The translations under genes were made by a program, and so were the position numbers. Positions 43,433 through 51,585 of a DNA stretch of 64,000 nucleotides are shown here, piece after piece. Each line of letters starts with the position of its first letter. Within the stretch, counting starts at the first letter, position 1. The notes under the pieces were generated by a model that worked only from the letters and a program-made list of their open reading frames with translations, was not told the DNA's origin and ran no database searches. Origin of the DNA: G963665085 sp963665085 (lineage in GTDB: Bacteria; Bacteroidota; Bacteroidia; Bacteroidales; JAAAOM01); contig CAXXXS010000001.1 in assembly GCA_963665085.2 (NCBI GenBank), positions 1,922,001-1,986,000 of the forward strand, written 5' to 3'.

Positions 43433-44047
43433 CTATCTGTTTTTTAAATATTGAATGGGATAATCGGTTGGAATTTTGCCTTGTTTTACCTGTTTTAGTT
43501 TATTGCTCACAAGTTTTTTATTTAAAGCAGGTAGGTGGTCAATGAAAAGTACACCATTTGTGTGGTCATATTCATGTTGAATTACCCTTGCTGTATATCC
43601 CGAAAATTCCTGACGATGCAATATGAAGTCTTTATCGAGGTATTCAACTACAATATCCCAGGGGCGTTTTACATCCTGATTTATTCCGGGGATACTAAGA
43701 CATCCCTCACTTATATTGTCCATTTCTTCAGAATAGGCTAATATTTTAGCATTAATAAATACCTCTTCAATGCCATTGTCGCCACAAAACAATTTATTTC
43801 GTGAATTAGTGTCCAGTTCATCATACATTAGGGTGCTTTTTACCACAAATGCCTTAAGCTGGCTGTCAATTTGAGGTGCAGCCAATCCAACCCCTCCTGA
43901 TATTTCAAGCGTATTCCATAAATCCTTAATAAGTTTATCTACCAAAATATCCCTATCGTAGATGTTCTGGCTTTTTTGCCTCAAAACCGGATTACCATAG
44001 GCTATAATCGGCAGGGTTTTATTTGTTAGTTCATCAATCTTTTCCAT
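43433..44047 (-). CDS. def: Peptide deformylase
   Basis: 204 aa. All three motifs are present: GGVGLAAPQ, EGCLSIPG and QHEYDHTNG (metal ligands Cys, His, His). Removes formyl from nascent proteins; Fe2+ is the native metal. The start overlaps the adjacent MinD-like gene's stop by 22 bases. A housekeeping copy usually lies with fmt, so this may be an accessory copy whose iron dependence ties it to the neighbouring Fe-S and iron genes. Confidence 0.85.
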   Translation of the reverse strand: MEKIDELTNKTLPIIAYGNPVLRQKSQNIYDRDILVDKLIKDLWNTLEISGGVGLAAPQIDSQLKAFVVKSTLMYDELDTNSRNKLFCGDNGIEEVFINAKILAYSEEMDNISEGCLSIPGINQDVKRPWDIVVEYLDKDFILHRQEFSGYTARVIQHEYDHTNGVLFIDHLPALNKKLVSNKLKQVKQGKIPTDYPIQYLKNR

Positions 44048-44892
44048 ACCGTTTTTATGATTTCTGTAATTTCTGATTCAGGTTGATATTCAACGATAGT
44101 TTGTCCTAGTGTCATTGCTTCAACCATTTTTTCATCAAAAGGAATTTGAGCCAACAAGGGGATGTTATTTTCATCCAGAAAAGTTTTAATTTCCTTTACA
44201 ACCTCCATGTTAATGTCAAACTTGTTGATGACAGCATAAGTTTCGATATTGAACGAGTTAATCAATTCTATAAGACGAACAGCATCATGCAGTCCTGATT
44301 TCGTTGGTTCTATCACAAGTAAAACCCGGTTAGTACCCGATATTGAAGCTATGGTTGCACAACCAATTCCGGGAGGGCCATCACTAAGAATAAAATTGTT
44401 ATTGGAATCCAGACAAATATCTTTTGCTTTTTTGCGAACCTGAGTAACCAGTTTGCCTGAATTTTCTTCACCTGGCCCCATTTCTGCATGAACTAAGGTT
44501 CCAAACCGAGAGGTAGAAATAAACCAATGATTGTTTGTATTTTCAATTGAAGAAATAGCATCATTCGGACATACACGCTCACATAACCGACAACCTTCGC
44601 ATTGCAGGGAATTAATATATATTTCTCCATTGTCATGCTGATGAATCGCATCAAAACGACAATATTGCGAACAAAGATTGCAAGAAGAACATTTTTCGCT
44701 ATCAATGCTAACCGCCCACCCACTTGAAAAATCGTATGTTTCTTGTATTGTTGGATTGAAAAGCAAATGAAGGTCAGCAGCATCAACATCATTATCGCAA
44801 TAAACAGCATTTTTCGCTACCGAAGCCAAAGCTGCGTTAATGGTTGTTTTTCCTGTTCCGCCTTTACCACTTAAAATAGTTATCTCCTTCAT
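44026..44892 (-). CDS. MinD-type P-loop ATPase with inserted ferredoxin domain (second of pair)
   Basis: 288 aa. Deviant Walker A SGKGGTGKTTINA, then at residues about 60-115 two clusters, CSSCNLCSQYC and CEGCRLCERVCP, each CxxCxxCxxxC. Switch motif DGPPGIGC. These COG1149 proteins occur in pairs and are thought to handle Fe-S clusters or reductive activation. Its start overlaps the partner's stop by 29 bases, so the two are made together, probably as a heterodimer. Confidence 0.8.
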   Translation of the reverse strand: MKEITILSGKGGTGKTTINAALASVAKNAVYCDNDVDAADLHLLFNPTIQETYDFSSGWAVSIDSEKCSSCNLCSQYCRFDAIHQHDNGEIYINSLQCEGCRLCERVCPNDAISSIENTNNHWFISTSRFGTLVHAEMGPGEENSGKLVTQVRKKAKDICLDSNNNFILSDGPPGIGCATIASISGTNRVLLVIEPTKSGLHDAVRLIELINSFNIETYAVINKFDINMEVVKEIKTFLDENNIPLLAQIPFDEKMVEAMTLGQTIVEYQPESEITEIIKTVWKRLMN

Positions 44893-45763
44893 AATTTATT
44901 AGTTTATGTGATAAATTCTCAATTATTTTTTCATAACTGAGTTTTATATTATCAGGTGTGTTTTCAACAATATCTCCTTTTGCGTAAATGCTTGCATAAT
45001 CTCTGCTAAAGGGCAATTCACCCAAAAGTTCAATGCCTTCATTATTCAAATATTTATATACTTCATTATTGCCTAAACCAGCTTTGTTCACAATAACACC
45101 AAAAGGTATTTCTACTTCTTTCATAAGGTTTACCATTAATTTTAAATCATGTAAACCAAAAAGGGTTGGCTCTGTAACCAGTATCACGTAATTTGCATCG
45201 CTAATAGTTTCTACCACCGGACAGCTTGTTCCCGGAGGGGCATCAAAAATCACAATTTCATTATTTTGCGACACCCTTTTTTTAAGGTCTTTAATCAGCA
45301 TTGTTTGCATAGCAGAACCAATTTTAAGCCTGCCTTCTTTTAAGCCATTGATATTTTTTGTCTGGTATATGTTTACCCAGCCAATTGTTTCAGGATGTTC
45401 TGTTATTGCATTATGGGTACAGGCAATCATACAAGCACCACAGGAATGGCACAGGCTTTTGTTTACTTCGGCAAAATTTACAGGTGGTATTACAACAATG
45501 GCATTAAACTCGCAATAATCAACACATTTACGACAAAAAGTACATTTATCTGTATCAATATGAGGTATTAATTGAAAAACCTCTTCCTGTTTTTCCTTAT
45601 TCGCCCCCTCAAAGAATATCAGGTCATTTGGTTCTTCCACATCACAATCAACCAGTTCTATTTTGTTGCCAAATGCTTTATGTAGCATGGTATATAAGTT
45701 TACTGCAACTGTTGTTTTTCCGGTTCCTCCTTTTCCGCTTGCTATTGCAATTTTATATGACAT
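44864..45763 (-). CDS. MinD-type P-loop ATPase with inserted ferredoxin domain (first of pair)
   Basis: 299 aa. SGKGGTGKTTVAVN P-loop, Fe-S motifs CTFCRKCVDYC and CHSCGACMIAC (residues about 63-105) and DAPPGTSCPV. Same architecture as the next gene. It lies 7 bp after the DUF89 gene. In many anaerobes such a pair lies with NifX-like, DUF5320 and DUF134 genes, exactly as here, but the target of the pair is not established. Confidence 0.8.
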   Translation of the reverse strand: MSYKIAIASGKGGTGKTTVAVNLYTMLHKAFGNKIELVDCDVEEPNDLIFFEGANKEKQEEVFQLIPHIDTDKCTFCRKCVDYCEFNAIVVIPPVNFAEVNKSLCHSCGACMIACTHNAITEHPETIGWVNIYQTKNINGLKEGRLKIGSAMQTMLIKDLKKRVSQNNEIVIFDAPPGTSCPVVETISDANYVILVTEPTLFGLHDLKLMVNLMKEVEIPFGVIVNKAGLGNNEVYKYLNNEGIELLGELPFSRDYASIYAKGDIVENTPDNIKLSYEKIIENLSHKLINYEGDNYFKW

Positions 45764-45770
45764 GTCAATA

Positions 45771-46613
45771 TTAATTTAATTGAGTTACTATAAGGTTATT
45801 TTTACTACACCCCAGCATTTCTGCCATTGGTTCGCATTTTGCCATAAGCAAGAAAAATGTATTTGGGTGTTTCTCGTTCATTAATCCTTCAAAATTGCCC
45901 TGACCTTTAGAAATGATTAAGTCTGCATTATTGTAAGCTTGTATAAACTCATCGGAACAAAATTCCAATAAAGTTGAAGGGGCATCAAAACCATTGTCTA
46001 TTACCTTACATGTTTTGTTGATGCCGGTTTGTATAGCATCATCAAGTGTAATGTCATTAATTACCGGCGCACCCCTTGTAACAAAAGTTACATTGGGATG
46101 ACATATCGTTTCAAGCAGCAATCGGTCGAAAAATACTTCTCCAGCATTGTCACCCAGGTACAATATCCTTTCAGCCTTTTCAATAGCTTTCTTGAACTCT
46201 TTTGATTTGTCAATGGCAAGGGGAGTGTTTAGTAAACTTTTTATTTGTTCCTTAATATCTCCATTTACACTGTGCGCCCCATAGTCGATAATGTTTCCTG
46301 CTACGGCAAGTTTTACTGCTGTATAAAAAGGATTGTCGCTGCTGTCGATATAGTTACGCCAATATTCGTAATCGGCTAATAATAATTTATTGGCACTTAG
46401 TTTTTCACTGGCATACAAATCTTTGGCATTCAGCTTTTGTTTGGCTATGCGGTGAATATCAGTTGCCAATTTGGGGTTAACCATATTGCGGTTATCACCT
46501 AATATTTCATGCACCGAAAAAATAAAATCCTCTGCTACATCTATTGGAGGATTAAACTTTACAAGCAGGTTTTGCACTGTTTTTATATGGCAGAAGTAGC
46601 ACTCTGGTCTCAT
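45771..46613 (-). CDS. DUF89/ARMT1-like phosphatase-type protein
   Basis: 280 aa. An N-terminal CYFCHIK segment and ERILYLGDNAGEVFFDRLL with Asp-Asn, then SKGQGNFEGL, match the DUF89 fold of metal-dependent damage-control phosphatases. It lies 12 bp after the NifX-like gene. The usual partners in these anaerobe clusters are the MinD pair, so it may detoxify a by-product of their reaction (inference). Confidence 0.7.
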   Translation of the reverse strand: MRPECYFCHIKTVQNLLVKFNPPIDVAEDFIFSVHEILGDNRNMVNPKLATDIHRIAKQKLNAKDLYASEKLSANKLLLADYEYWRNYIDSSDNPFYTAVKLAVAGNIIDYGAHSVNGDIKEQIKSLLNTPLAIDKSKEFKKAIEKAERILYLGDNAGEVFFDRLLLETICHPNVTFVTRGAPVINDITLDDAIQTGINKTCKVIDNGFDAPSTLLEFCSDEFIQAYNNADLIISKGQGNFEGLMNEKHPNTFFLLMAKCEPMAEMLGCSKNNLIVTQLN

Positions 46614-46625
46614 TCTAATTTCATA

Positions 46626-46994
46626 TTAATGTCCACCACATTCATGATTAGCATCATGATTACAATAATTAGCCGTAAAACTTAATGTACCGTTTAAATG
46701 TCCTTTCACTAATTCAATGGCATTTAGTTGGGGTGCACCAACAAAAGCATTTACTCCGTTTTGGTTAAACAGTTGAATAGCTTTTTGACCCATCCCTCCA
46801 GCTATGATGTCTGTAACGCCATTTTCACCGAGCCATCGGGGCAATAAGCCAGGTTCATGTGGGGGAGGCACAACTTTTTCTTCTGATACAATTTTGTCGC
46901 CATTGGTATTTACTAAAGCAAAAAACTTACAATGTCCAAAATGGGCATCTAATAATCCTGTTTCGTTAACAGGCACTGCGATTTTTTTTGTCAT
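46626..46994 (-). CDS. NifX/NifB-like (dinitrogenase cofactor-binding) domain protein
   Basis: 122 aa. IAVPVNETGLLDAHFGHCKFF (landmark: HFGH plus Cys) and GGMGQKAIQLF are the family core, with a C-terminal Cys/His tail NYCNHDANHECGGH that could hold metal. Despite the name no nitrogenase genes are present. It starts downstream of a terminator hairpin at 47055-47089, so it probably begins its own operon of about 24 genes extending to 30120. Confidence 0.8.
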   Translation of the reverse strand: MTKKIAVPVNETGLLDAHFGHCKFFALVNTNGDKIVSEEKVVPPPHEPGLLPRWLGENGVTDIIAGGMGQKAIQLFNQNGVNAFVGAPQLNAIELVKGHLNGTLSFTANYCNHDANHECGGH

Positions 46995-47054
46995 ATTGTT
47001 TAAATTTTTCCTATATTATTAAGGTGTAAATCCCTCTGCACTTTTATGAGAAAT

Positions 47055-47089
47055 AAATAATCGTATACCTGGCAGGCATACGATTATTT
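47055..47089 (-). terminator. Terminator between the regulator unit and the long operon
   Basis: A 12-bp perfect stem AAATAATCGTAT/ATACGATTATTT with a further CCT/AGG pairing after one mismatch; T-rich on the minus strand beyond it. It ends the DUF134-NifX-DUF5320 unit. 47090-47115 and 46995-47054 contain no gene. Confidence 0.65.
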
Positions 47090-47115
47090 GTAATTTAATT
47101 TTAAACTACCTGAAA

Positions 47116-47346
47116 TTAAGCGTTACCTCTTCCATTCCTTCTACCCAAACCTCTACCTGCACCTTTACCAGTGCCTCTGCCAAATCCTCTTCCTATTCCT
47201 TGTCCAAATTTTCTTCCTAATCCACGAGAAGTTTCATTTACATCAAATTGTTCGGTAGTTTCCCGATTGTTGGAATTACATTTTCCCATTTTTCGGCCTG
47301 TCTGAGAACCTTGTCCCTCTGGGCCTGTTCTGTCAAATCCTGGCAT
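47116..47346 (-). CDS. DUF5320 small Gly/Arg-rich protein
   Basis: 76 aa from the ATG at 47346 (MPGFDRTGPEGQG), the standard family start; an ATG at 47382 would overlap the preceding gene by 32 bases. A Cys follows KMGK at about residue 23. The second half is a Gly-Arg series (GIGRGFGRG and so on). Found with NifX and MinD-type genes across anaerobes; function unknown. Confidence 0.75.
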   Translation of the reverse strand: MPGFDRTGPEGQGSQTGRKMGKCNSNNRETTEQFDVNETSRGLGRKFGQGIGRGFGRGTGKGAGRGLGRRNGRGNA

Positions 47347-47350
47347 AATT

Positions 47351-47668
47351 TTAATTTTTAAGTTTACTAATGATATTTTCAATAGTTAAATTATCATCCC
47401 GTAAGATGACCATTTGAATCTCGAACTTATCCAACAGGTCTTTAGCTTTTGGGCCAAAGTCGCCTGAGATTATTTTTTTCACATTTAGTTCAACAGCCGT
47501 TTCAGCAGCCTTCGTACCAGCACCATTAGATGCATTGAGGTTCACATTTTCAATGAACTCTGTTTCTCCCGTTTGTTCATCGTAAATACAAAACCAGGCA
47601 GCCCTTCCAAAACGTTTATCAAAAGCTGCTGATGATTTATTTTCAGATGACGTTATTATTGTTTTCAT
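47351..47668 (-). CDS. NifX-like domain protein
   Basis: 105 aa. FDKRFGRAAWFCIYDEQTG corresponds to the HFGH core of the family, then KIISGDFGPKAKDLL. It lacks the Cys/His tail of the protein at 46626. It starts 4 bases inside the DUF134 stop and ends 4 bases before the DUF5320 start, so the three are one transcription unit. Cofactor or Fe-S cluster binding is probable. Confidence 0.75.
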   Translation of the reverse strand: MKTIITSSENKSSAAFDKRFGRAAWFCIYDEQTGETEFIENVNLNASNGAGTKAAETAVELNVKKIISGDFGPKAKDLLDKFEIQMVILRDDNLTIENIISKLKN

Positions 47669-48075
47669 ATATCATTTTTTAAAAGATTAATATCAGTAGA
47701 TGAACATATTGCGCAATTATGTTTGTTTTGTGTTTTAGGTATGGTAAATCGTGCATGGCATACATGGCATTCATACCAGTTTTTATCTAATAATGCGTTT
47801 CCATAAACCGTTTTTATTTCTTTTACTTCAACCATTGCCTTTGCAATTTTTCTTCGTGCGCTTTCGTAGATTCGTGCGAAGGTTGGACGAGAAATATCCA
47901 TCACTCTTGCAGCTGTTTCATGGTTCATAAAGTCATAATCCGATAATTTTATGGCTTCGTATTCTTCATAGAGCAATTCAATGAACTCATTTTTAGAATG
48001 ATTTGCCCCATAAGGCTTATATCCTTTAAATCCAGGAGGAGCAACCACTTTTCTTAATCTTCTACGTCTTGGCAT
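47665..48075 (-). CDS. DUF134 DNA-binding protein
   Basis: 136 aa from the ATG at 48075 (MPRRRRLRKV), the family's usual start; an ATG at 48111 lies inside the upstream operator. A sigma-70-region-4-like helix-turn-helix spans about residues 40-85 (NHETAARVMDISRPTFARIY). The C-terminus has CHVCHARF and CAICSSTD, likely a zinc finger. Two palindromes flank its -7 box, which suggests it regulates itself and possibly the haem locus. Confidence 0.8.
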   Translation of the reverse strand: MPRRRRLRKVVAPPGFKGYKPYGANHSKNEFIELLYEEYEAIKLSDYDFMNHETAARVMDISRPTFARIYESARRKIAKAMVEVKEIKTVYGNALLDKNWYECHVCHARFTIPKTQNKHNCAICSSTDINLLKNDI

Positions 48076-48094
48076 ACAAGCAATTAAATATCTT

Positions 48095-48138
48095 AATGAG
48101 AATATTCTCATTACAAATATAATGAGAAATTTCTCATT
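48095..48138. promoter_or_regulatory. Twin palindromic operators around the DUF134 promoter
   Basis: AATGAGAATATTCTCATT (48095-48112) and AATGAGAAATTTCTCATT (48121-48138) are perfect 18-bp palindromes, 26 bases centre to centre. Between them the minus strand has TATATTTG (48121-48114), a TAnnTTTG box. Binding to both would block initiation. The same 7-4-7 arms occur at 26442-26459. Confidence 0.75.
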
Positions 48139-48533
48139 ATGAAAATTTTTATGCTTTTATTTAGACGCAAAACAAATTATAAGGATGGTATAAAGGATTT
48201 TCGTATATTTGAAATATTAAAAAGGATCCCGTTACGAACCCTGTTCCAAAATTCTTCAAAAAAACACGTTCGGGTCAATTCTGGGTCAAAGTAATCAAAA
48301 GATATTTAAATTCAAATAGTTACAAAGAGCGACCAGCTCCACTAGGTTTCGAAATAAACTAACTGAGTCTCTGAATATAATCTGTATACGCAAGTATTTT
48401 AAATTATAACCTTTCTTTTTTTTAGAATAAATAATTAGTAATCAAGGTTTTGTTGTTTACTCTAAAGTGTTTTTTAACTTTATGCAATATTTTGTTCAAT
48501 AGTATGCATTTTAAACATACTTAATAATAGAAT
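48139..48533. other. 395-base gap with no recognised gene
   Basis: AT-rich, no open frame of note. Two direct copies of GGGTCAA sit close together near 48274-48295, and a short GC-richer patch lies around 48228-48246. A weak TAnnTTTG-like region precedes the AraC start. Nothing else is visible. Confidence 0.5.
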
Positions 48534-49458
48534 ATGAGTGAGATTTTGATAAATACAATATGTGATATGAAAGAAATGTTTTACAAACATTTCAATAATG
48601 ATTTTCCTTTAATGGAGATGTATAAACATAATTGGCTATTTCACATTAATAAAATTGAAGAAGTAAACAAATACATTAAATTTTCTCAATACATAACAAG
48701 TCGCAAACCTGTAAATATAGGTGTTTTTGTAAAGGAGGGTGAACTGAGGTGTACCAAAGCTTTAAACTCATATTCAATTCGAAAGAATACTTTTTTTTTC
48801 CTCCCAGCCTATCAGATAAGTACCCATGAATTTATGAGTAATGATATTCAAGGCTATTACCTTCATTTTCACCCTGATCTGTTTGCAAATTTTTTGCCCC
48901 AGGTAAATATTGAAAAGGAGTTTTCTTTTTTGAAACTTTTTAGTTACCCTATCAGTAAATATTCCGGAAACAATTATTCCTTATATAATACCTATATTTA
49001 ATCGTCTTTTAATTGAGGTAAAAAACAATGACGATTCAAATTTTTCACTTATTTCATCTTATTTAATTACTTTATTTACTGAAATAAGAAGTTTATATGT
49101 AGAAACAGCTCCCTCCTCAAATACTTCAGCATATCTGATTACTGAAAAATACAAAGATCTTCTATCTCGATTTGTTTATGAAAAACATAAGGTGAAGGAA
49201 TATGCCGATATCATATCTGTTTCTCCAAATCATCTAAATAAATGCGTGAAAGTTACAACGGGAAGGTCGGCCCATGATATTTTAAATCAAATGCTTTTAC
49301 TCGAAGCAAAAGCTTTATTAATAAGTACGGGTTTATCAATTAGTGAAATTGCATTCAAATTAAATCATTCCGACCCAAGCTCATTTACTCGATTTTTTAA
49401 ATCCAATACAGGAAAGAGCCCCAAAGAATATCGTCAGGAAAAATCTACTGAAATTTAA
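48534..49458 (+). pseudogene. AraC-family regulator gene with one frameshift
   Basis: The first frame (48534-49001) encodes a cupin-like sensor half (GVFVKEGELRCTKAL, YYLHFHPDLF). Its last correct codons are near 48985, after which it hits a stop. The +1 frame then continues IPIFNRLLIEVKN through SRFVYEKHKVKEYADIIS to a full AraC helix-turn-helix (SISEIAFKLNHSDPSSFTRF and SPKEYRQ), ending at 49458. One extra base near CCTTATATAATACC explains it; the corrected product is about 308 aa. A sequencing error or recent inactivation is equally possible. Confidence 0.7.
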
Positions 49459-49579
49459 AATTCAGACCAAGGCTATTAATTGATTGATATTGTATATTTT
49501 GTGATTGTATTTAATTAATCGAAAAAAATCCTTTACCTATAAATTTGTGCATTTCAATTAATTCATATTAAAAATAGAG

Positions 49580-49868
49580 ATGAAAAATTTACTCTTTTGT
49601 ACCTTATTGGCGGGACACATGATTCTGCTTATGAAAATGCAAAAAAGATTTTTCCCGAATCTCAGGTATTCCTTTGGCAATGGTCAATTATGAGGTTGGA
49701 CATGAGGCAACATATCGTGAAGAATATGGTGGACTTTTTACAAAGATTTCTTTAAAATGGCTTGACTGGCAATTAAAAGGATTAAAGAGTAATGCATCTT
49801 TTTTCTACGATGAAGATTATCTTAATAAACAATTTCCTGAAGGAACTTTAGAAACAAAAAATTTATAA
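49580..49868 (+). pseudogene. Remnant of an alpha/beta-hydrolase gene
   Basis: A signal-like start (MKNLLFCTLLAG at 49580) runs in a different frame from IGGTHDSAYENAKKIF, which is followed after a further frameshift by IPLAMVNYEVGHEATYREEY and LKWLDWQLKG. The latter matches the C-terminal end of secreted dienelactone-hydrolase-like proteins, including the catalytic-region His (GHEATYR). The central 200 or so codons are gone. It is co-directional with the frameshifted esterase downstream. Confidence 0.6.
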
Positions 49869-49872
49869 TGAC

Positions 49873-50894
49873 ATGAAAAATTTAGTAATTCTCTCAATCC
49901 TTTTAGCTTTTTTATCTTCTTGTTCTACGTCAGTTGCTAAGGATAAAAAAGAAGAAGGATATCAAGTATTGGATCCAATAAGGCTTTATGAAGGTCCAGC
50001 ACCTGTTAGTGAAGACTGGGTAGACAATGAAATGTACAATGAAAATGCCTATGAAGGAGAAGATATGGTTATTAACGTAACCAATCCTACCATAACAGCA
50101 TACCTTCCTGATCCTGAAAGAGCTACAGGTGCAGCAATGATTGTATGTCCAGGAGGTGGTTATATGGCATTGGCAATTAAATGCGAGGGCTATAATGTTG
50201 CTGAGTGGCTTGCAGAACATGGTATTGCAGCTTTTGTACTTAAATACCGCCTTAATAAAGTTGGAGATACACCAGAGGAAGTTGATAAAACATGGGGCAG
50301 ATGTTTGGGGGAATGGTTGGAGCCGGATCTGAAAGCATGATTCCAGACGCATCTGCTGATAATTCAAACGAAGTTCTTTCAATGGATGACTTTAGAAAAT
50401 TATTTGGTGAAAACTCAGCTGCAAAATTAGCAGGAGATGATGGTCGAAAGGCTATTGAAATAGTTCGCGAACGTGCAAGCGAATGGGGGATAAACCCTGA
50501 TAAAATTGGAATTATCGGTTTTTCAGCTGGAAGCGGTGTCGCTTTAAATGTTTGCTTTGACCACAATGATGCAAGTAAGCCCAATTTAGTTGTTCCTGTT
50601 TATGGATCTGCATTCGAAGAAAATGTACCTGACGATGCAGCCCCTTTATTTGTATTGGCTCCTGAGTTTGACATGAATCCGCAAGCTTCCACGGGATTAA
50701 ATCTTTATGAGATGTGGCATAAAGCCCAACTTCCGGCAGAACTCCATTATTTCCATGGTACAAATCACGGCTTTGGAATTAAAGATAATGGTGAGCCTGT
50801 AAATATTTGGCCATACCTGCTTTATAATTTTATAAATAAGGTAGACTTTATTGATAGCAAATATATTTTCAAATTGCAGGAATCATTAAATTGA
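49873..50894 (+). pseudogene. Esterase/acetyl-xylan-esterase-like gene with a frameshift
   Basis: The first frame (49873-50340) has a lipoprotein signal (LSSCSTS), then an oxyanion-hole motif CPGGGYM and LKYRLNKVGDTPEEV. Near 50292 it must slip one base back to the frame that continues MGQMFGG through IGFSAGSG (catalytic Ser), FVLAPEFDMNP and HGTNHGFG (catalytic His) to 50894. The corrected length is about 340 aa, a polysaccharide de-esterase-type hydrolase. No heptanucleotide slippery sequence is present, so programmed frameshifting is unlikely. Confidence 0.7.
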
Positions 50895-50935
50895 GTTATG
50901 TACTGAAAAATGGTTGAAGCATAAACAGTAAAACA

Positions 50936-50963
50936 GGGGCAGTCGAATTGGGCTGCCTTTTTT
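50936..50963 (+). terminator. Intrinsic terminator after the esterase
   Basis: GGCAG (938-942) pairs with CTGCC (953-957), followed by six T at 958-963; G-C-rich stem and U-run are in the classic order, 40 bases after the stop. Confidence 0.7.
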
Positions 50964-50982
50964 GATTTACGGGCATGCCAAT

Positions 50983-51138
50983 ATGGCTAAAAAAACACCT
51001 TTCATTTATGAAGTAAATGTACCACCTGATGAAGTTTATCCTAATGTCCCCTATGAAGTCAAGTGGTTTTTTAGACACAAAAAAAATCCTTCTATCTTAT
51101 TTGTAGTCCTTGGAATTCCAGTATTTTACATTATTTAA
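50983..51138 (+). CDS. Candidate 51-aa small membrane protein
   Basis: ATG at 50983 to TAA at 51136-51138. The N-terminal 35 residues are polar (MAKKTPFIYEV, PPDEVYPNVPYEV, FFRHKK) and the last 15 (SILFVVLGIPVFYII) would make a short tail anchor. It begins after a terminator, has no clear ribosome site, and its stop overlaps the convergent gene at 51135 by 4 bases. It may be a 5' fragment of a larger lost gene. No family recognised. Confidence 0.35.
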   Translation: MAKKTPFIYEVNVPPDEVYPNVPYEVKWFFRHKKNPSILFVVLGIPVFYII

Positions 51139-51575
51139 TCATTCATCATTGCATCTACAATAGTTACGGCATCTTCAATAAATTTTGTGCATTTTGTTTG
51201 AATTAGATTTTGTTCTACTGCATAATTATGTCCTTCTGGAGTAGAGATATCACATCCAAGTAAATCAATACAATTTAATGTTTTGTTTTTTTCAATAAAT
51301 AACTTATCAAATGTCTTAACCTTTTCTTTGGTTAAAAACTTGCCTTCGATATCATCTTTAGATGTGTATCCAAATTTAAGGCCCAAGGCCATGTATGCAC
51401 CTGTAACAGCGCCACATGTTTCGCCTTTGCACATCCCACCCCCAAAACCGGTAGCAAGTAAAAGCGTGTCTTTTTCATTCAGGTTAAAGTCATTTATAAA
51501 TGCAGAAATAACTGATTGACAACAGTTGTTCTTGTTCTCTTTAAAATTTGTGAGGGCTAATTTTTGTTTGTCCAT
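51135..51575 (-). CDS. C_GCAxxG_C_C family redox protein
   Basis: 146 aa. NNCCQSVISAF, GGGMCKGETCGAVTGAYMALGL and a later CxxLLGCD give the ordered Cys set of this family (C-GCA-x2-G-C-C type). Probably cytoplasmic; binds metal or undergoes thiol redox chemistry. It is 10 bp after the TerC gene. No catalytic function is established for the family. Confidence 0.8.
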   Translation of the reverse strand: MDKQKLALTNFKENKNNCCQSVISAFINDFNLNEKDTLLLATGFGGGMCKGETCGAVTGAYMALGLKFGYTSKDDIEGKFLTKEKVKTFDKLFIEKNKTLNCIDLLGCDISTPEGHNYAVEQNLIQTKCTKFIEDAVTIVDAMMND

Positions 51576-51585
51576 TTTGTTTGAT

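Noticed and set aside
46626..47668. Nitrogen-fixation genes
   Set aside because: NifX-like domains occur in many non-fixing anaerobes, and no nifHDK, nifE or nifN is present.
48225..48250. tRNA T-arm-like segment on the minus strand
   Set aside because: GGTTCGTAAC resembles a T loop, but the flanking bases do not pair and no acceptor or anticodon arm is present.
49873..50894. Programmed -1 frameshift in the esterase gene
   Set aside because: No X-XXY-YYZ slippery heptamer or downstream structure was seen at the switch near 50292-50330, and neighbouring genes are also damaged, so mutation or sequence error is more likely.
50896..51078. Minus-strand 60-codon frame
   Set aside because: Shadow of the terminator and the plus-strand 51-aa candidate; no coding character.
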